A stretch of 64,000 bases of DNA from Rotaria socialis (taxonomy: Eukaryota; Rotifera; Eurotatoria; Philodinida; Philodinidae). The number at the start of each line of letters is the position of its first letter. The first letter of the stretch is position 1. The DNA lies in assembly GCA_905331475.1 (NCBI GenBank), contig CAJNYU010002284.1, forward strand, positions 1 through 64,000, given 5' to 3'. The notes under the pieces are model-generated. The model was given only the letters and a program-made list of their open reading frames with translations, was not told the origin of the DNA and searched no databases. Positions 60,979 to 64,000 of this stretch are shown piece by piece. The translations under genes and the position numbers were made by a program.

Positions 60979-62282
60979 TCTAACAACCGGTAAAAATTGT
61001 TGTTAAAACGTAAAATAAATATGAAGGTTAGAATGTTTGGTAAAAAAAACAATGGCTGCAAGAGAAAAGCTATAAAAGAAAACGCGCACGTTGTGTATCG
61101 ATTGAAGAACTGGAAAGAAAGTGACGATACAAAATTCGACGTTGCGACAATAATAATAAGTAAATATACTCATGGCTCCATTTTTTATTTCTAAGTAAAC
61201 AGTCTGAGCAGATCGATGATTCATTGAATATGGAAATTTCACGCTAGTATTGTGATGATTTCTGATAGAATGAATATTTGTTCGATGCTATTACACTTTA
61301 TTCTGTTTCTTCACAGCATACTACCGTATCGTTTACATCAAAACCACACGTTTATGTACACAATCAGGAATTATACGACAATGGCAGATTAAACATCATG
61401 CAGAAACAGTCACTTCGAACAAGCACGGCGAATTTTTAGTGATATCGAATAGGCTCAAACAGGAAGGTCACAACTAATTATTTGAAAATCTGTTTCATTT
61501 GAGAGTTTCTTTTTGTTACCTATGAATATCACTAACCACACAAGAGCATAATCCTGTCATTGTGTTTGCTCCTCACTGTCGGATGTCAAAATATTATGAT
61601 GATCATATTGATAGACAGAAAAGATAGTATATTTATCGAAATAAATTGCAAATTCAGTCATAACAGTATTTTTTATGGTGACAATACAAGCTGTAAATGT
61701 TCTTATTCGAAAACGGATGTAATAATGTAAAATATTAATTTGAGCTAATAGAGATCTGAAATAGGTTTAAAGTAGTTACAATTAAAATAAGTTTATTATT
61801 AGAAAAACGAAACCTTTAAAAATTTTTAACGCGAAATCCATACATTTTCTTTACAGCTTAAATCTTTTTCTAGCGTTTTGTGTTATCTGTATGAATGAGA
61901 CTGTTGTTGATTGCACTTAACCAATCGATTCAGGTGATCAAGGTATAAGTGAGCAATATCTCCGTATCTATATCCTAAATCTAAATTCATAGTCGTAAAT
62001 GACAAAAATATGAGATCTCTTGTAAGGTCATGTTCTTCTTAGTTTACTACTTTTTACCAACTTTCCATATTGGCTTTACTTTTCTTTCTCGCCAACACAA
62101 GTTTATTTGTCAAAGTATTGCAATTTAATTTTTAGTGCTAATAATTCAGAGTGTTATTTATGCATTTCACCAATTGATTTCATTTTAATTCAAAATGAAG
62201 TTTCATCTTGATAAAATCTAAAAAAATAAGATTATTAATCTTTATCTATCACTATTGGAAAAGATATTAATAGAATCATAGT
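60979..62282. other. 1.3-kb intergenic region
   Basis: Featureless AT-rich sequence up to the hAT-like element. Short open frames near 61000-61240 on both strands lack support. Confidence 0.5.
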
Positions 62283-62645
62283 CAGGGTTGGCACCTGATG
62301 AAGTCCAAACAGCGGAAAACTGATCTTAAAAAGCGGAAAATAGCGGAAAGAAAAACAGAAAAAGCGGGAAAAAAAGCGGAAGCTTATATTGTTGCAGATT
62401 TGTGGTGCTTCTGAGAATATTAGGCATTTTTTTTTCATATTTATTGGATTTCTTTTCATTTCATCAAATTTCAAAACATAAAAGGATGATGGCTCACGGT
62501 ATTTGTGAACAATAAGAATTGATTCAATAATATCAAATATTATTCTGTACGTAGTGTTTGATATGCAACACGTTTTATACGAAAAAGCGGAAAAAAGCGG
62601 AACAGCGGAAACTTTCCGCAAAAAGCGGAAGAGGTGGCAACCTTG
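62283..62645. mobile_element. hAT-like MITE with perfect 8-bp target duplication
   Basis: The tips CAGGGTTGGCACCT (62283) and, inverted, CAAGGTTGCCACCT (ending 62645) match hAT terminal repeats. ATCATAGT directly flanks both sides (62275-62282 and 62646-62653), the 8-bp duplication typical of hAT. Subterminal regions are packed with AGCGGAAAA repeats, likely transposase-binding sites. It has no transposase and spans 363 bp. Confidence 0.92.
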
Positions 62646-62939
62646 ATCATAGTTCATCATTATAAAATTTCATGATAGAATAATCATTAATTTCAGTTTC
62701 TTATCTAAAACTATGAAACTTCTTTCAGTACGAGTCACATATCAGAAATTCCCCAACATATGAAAGCGAAAAAGTCACCTAAAATCATTGCTACAGCTAA
62801 ACTATTTGTTAAATATCTAAAAACAAATTCCGTAGTTTGTGGAAGGACACCCTATTCAACACATTGTTAAGATAAAGAACATTTTTTCCTTCTGTTGAAC
62901 AAATAAACATCGCTGCTAGATTTTCGAAATAAAAAGACA

Positions 62940-63927
62940 ATGACTGAATTAACCAATCAAGCGCAACAACAGCAAACATCAGAAAAGAAAGATTTAACTT
63001 ACTGGAATTCACAATGGTGTAGTAATAAAGTTGGTTTTCATCGGTTGACAATGAATCAGTATGTTTCAATTAATCTTTATCTAATATAAATATATATTCT
63101 TGTACGAAGGGATTTTGAATAATATGGACTTTCAAAAATAAATTCAGTCGAATAACAACAATCTATATTATTTCTATTAAGTGGTAAAACAATAGATATG
63201 AAAGCAGTATTGGACAGTAAACATCAAGTGATTGGTATTGAATGTGCTCAAGTAGGTATTGAAACATTTTTTCAAGAGAATAATATTAAATATCAACGTA
63301 GTTATCTTTTCATTATTTTTGATTTATTTACATAGGGTATTGACTATCCTGTGACTATTTTTGAAGATAATTTTCTTACATTTAATCAGTAAAACATTCA
63401 ATGGATTTATTTTTATAAGTAATTAAATAGTTTTTCTTATTAGAACATGACCAACTATTGATTGGATTTGGGAGCGTGCAGCATTAGCTGCTGTTAATTT
63501 ATCAGATCGCGAACAGTCTGTATAAACTTGAATATTTTTCAAGATGAATCGTTTAATTATCATAGATATCGCAATAATCTTTTATGATTAATGGTACCTG
63601 ATCATGCTCGACTCTATCTTGTAGCTGTGTGTTACGATGATCCTGAGCTTACGGGTTGCTGATTTATTATTTAATTTATTTCAATTATTCATATTGAATT
63701 ATACATAGGTCCACCTCATAGTGTTTCTGATGAAGATGCAATTTTTCTATTTGGTAATGATTTATTATCACGTATAAAACTCCATCGACTAGTCACTTAT
63801 ATTTATAGGATCAATATGTTCTATTGAATCGATCAGCATCAATGACACAACAGCCGATTTTATTGCAAATAGTCGTAGAAAAGTACGATTGATGGAAGAA
63901 CATCTTCATTTAATTATACGAAAATAA
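62940..63927 (+). pseudogene. Thiopurine S-methyltransferase-like gene, disrupted
   Basis: Exon pieces match the TPMT family in order: YWNSQW...KVGFHRL (62940-63058), GKTIDMKAVLD and IGIECAQVGIETFFQENN (63182-63297), VTIFEDNF (63336-63388), IDWIWERAALAAVNLSDRE (63444-63515), RLYLVAVCYDDPELTGPP (63566-63654, then 63709-63753) and a C-terminal MEEHLHLIIRK (63809-63927). Such enzymes methylate thiols with S-adenosylmethionine. Three defects are visible. In-frame TGA codons lie at 63448-63450 and 63585-63587, and the 63297/63336 junction shifts frame. In addition, the usual PLCG segment before GKTIDM is missing, so the SAM-binding motif is incomplete. Introns of about 40-120 bp keep good splice sites. 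Probably a pseudogene; draft errors cannot explain all defects easily. AATAAA lies at 63984. Confidence 0.8.
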
Positions 63928-64000
63928 AGACTATCTAAATTCTATCAATCAATCAAATAGATGAATACAAAAAGAAATACTTTAATAAATATCAATTTTA

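Noticed and set aside
62235..62660. 141-codon minus-strand frame
   Set aside because: It lies over the hAT-like MITE and its flanks and has no similarity to a known protein.

Overview
The window is AT-rich animal DNA with compact introns, many 48-80 nt with GT-AG ends. I read it as most probably a bdelloid rotifer. The sequence-based reasons are a lineage-style F-box/leucine-rich gene, a short member of a protein family I associate with rotifers, two intronless fungal/bacterial-looking genes among intron-rich animal genes, and short TGTGGG-type tracts matching the bdelloid telomere unit as I recall it. The assignment is inference. One N at 3429 shows draft-quality sequence, so single-base frameshifts could be errors.

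Left part (1-12.7 kb): accessory, decayed DNA. It holds a dead mariner/Tc1-type transposase, a piggyBac-like hairpin element, three minisatellites, two telomere-like tracts, an F-box pseudogene with two frameshifts, a CCGGAA-rich element and a 927-bp foldback element with 208-bp arms. No intact gene is recognised here.

Middle (12.7-49.3 kb): conserved animal genes. In order they are a MET/RON-like receptor tyrosine kinase (+), an unusual membrane protein with a proline-rich linker and a dynein-stalk (microtubule-binding) like C-terminus (-), the ciliary transport protein IFT172 (-, 13 exons reconstructed), the actin nucleator Spire (+, 14 exons, carrying a hairpin MITE in one intron) and an RBMS/alan-shepard-type RNA-binding protein (+) with two alternative first exons. 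Exon phases close throughout these models.

Right part (49.3-64 kb): the centriole WD40 protein POC1 (-), then a head-to-head pair of intronless genes, a secreted GH3 beta-glucosidase (-) and a DJ-1/PfpI-family protein (+). These are likely horizontal acquisitions sharing one 0.7-kb promoter region. A short rotifer-family protein (-), a hAT-like MITE with a perfect 8-bp target duplication and a disrupted thiopurine-methyltransferase-like gene (+) follow.

The most interesting item is the membrane/proline-rich/dynein-stalk-like protein at 19568-21468: a motor's microtubule-binding module apparently without a motor, next door to IFT172.
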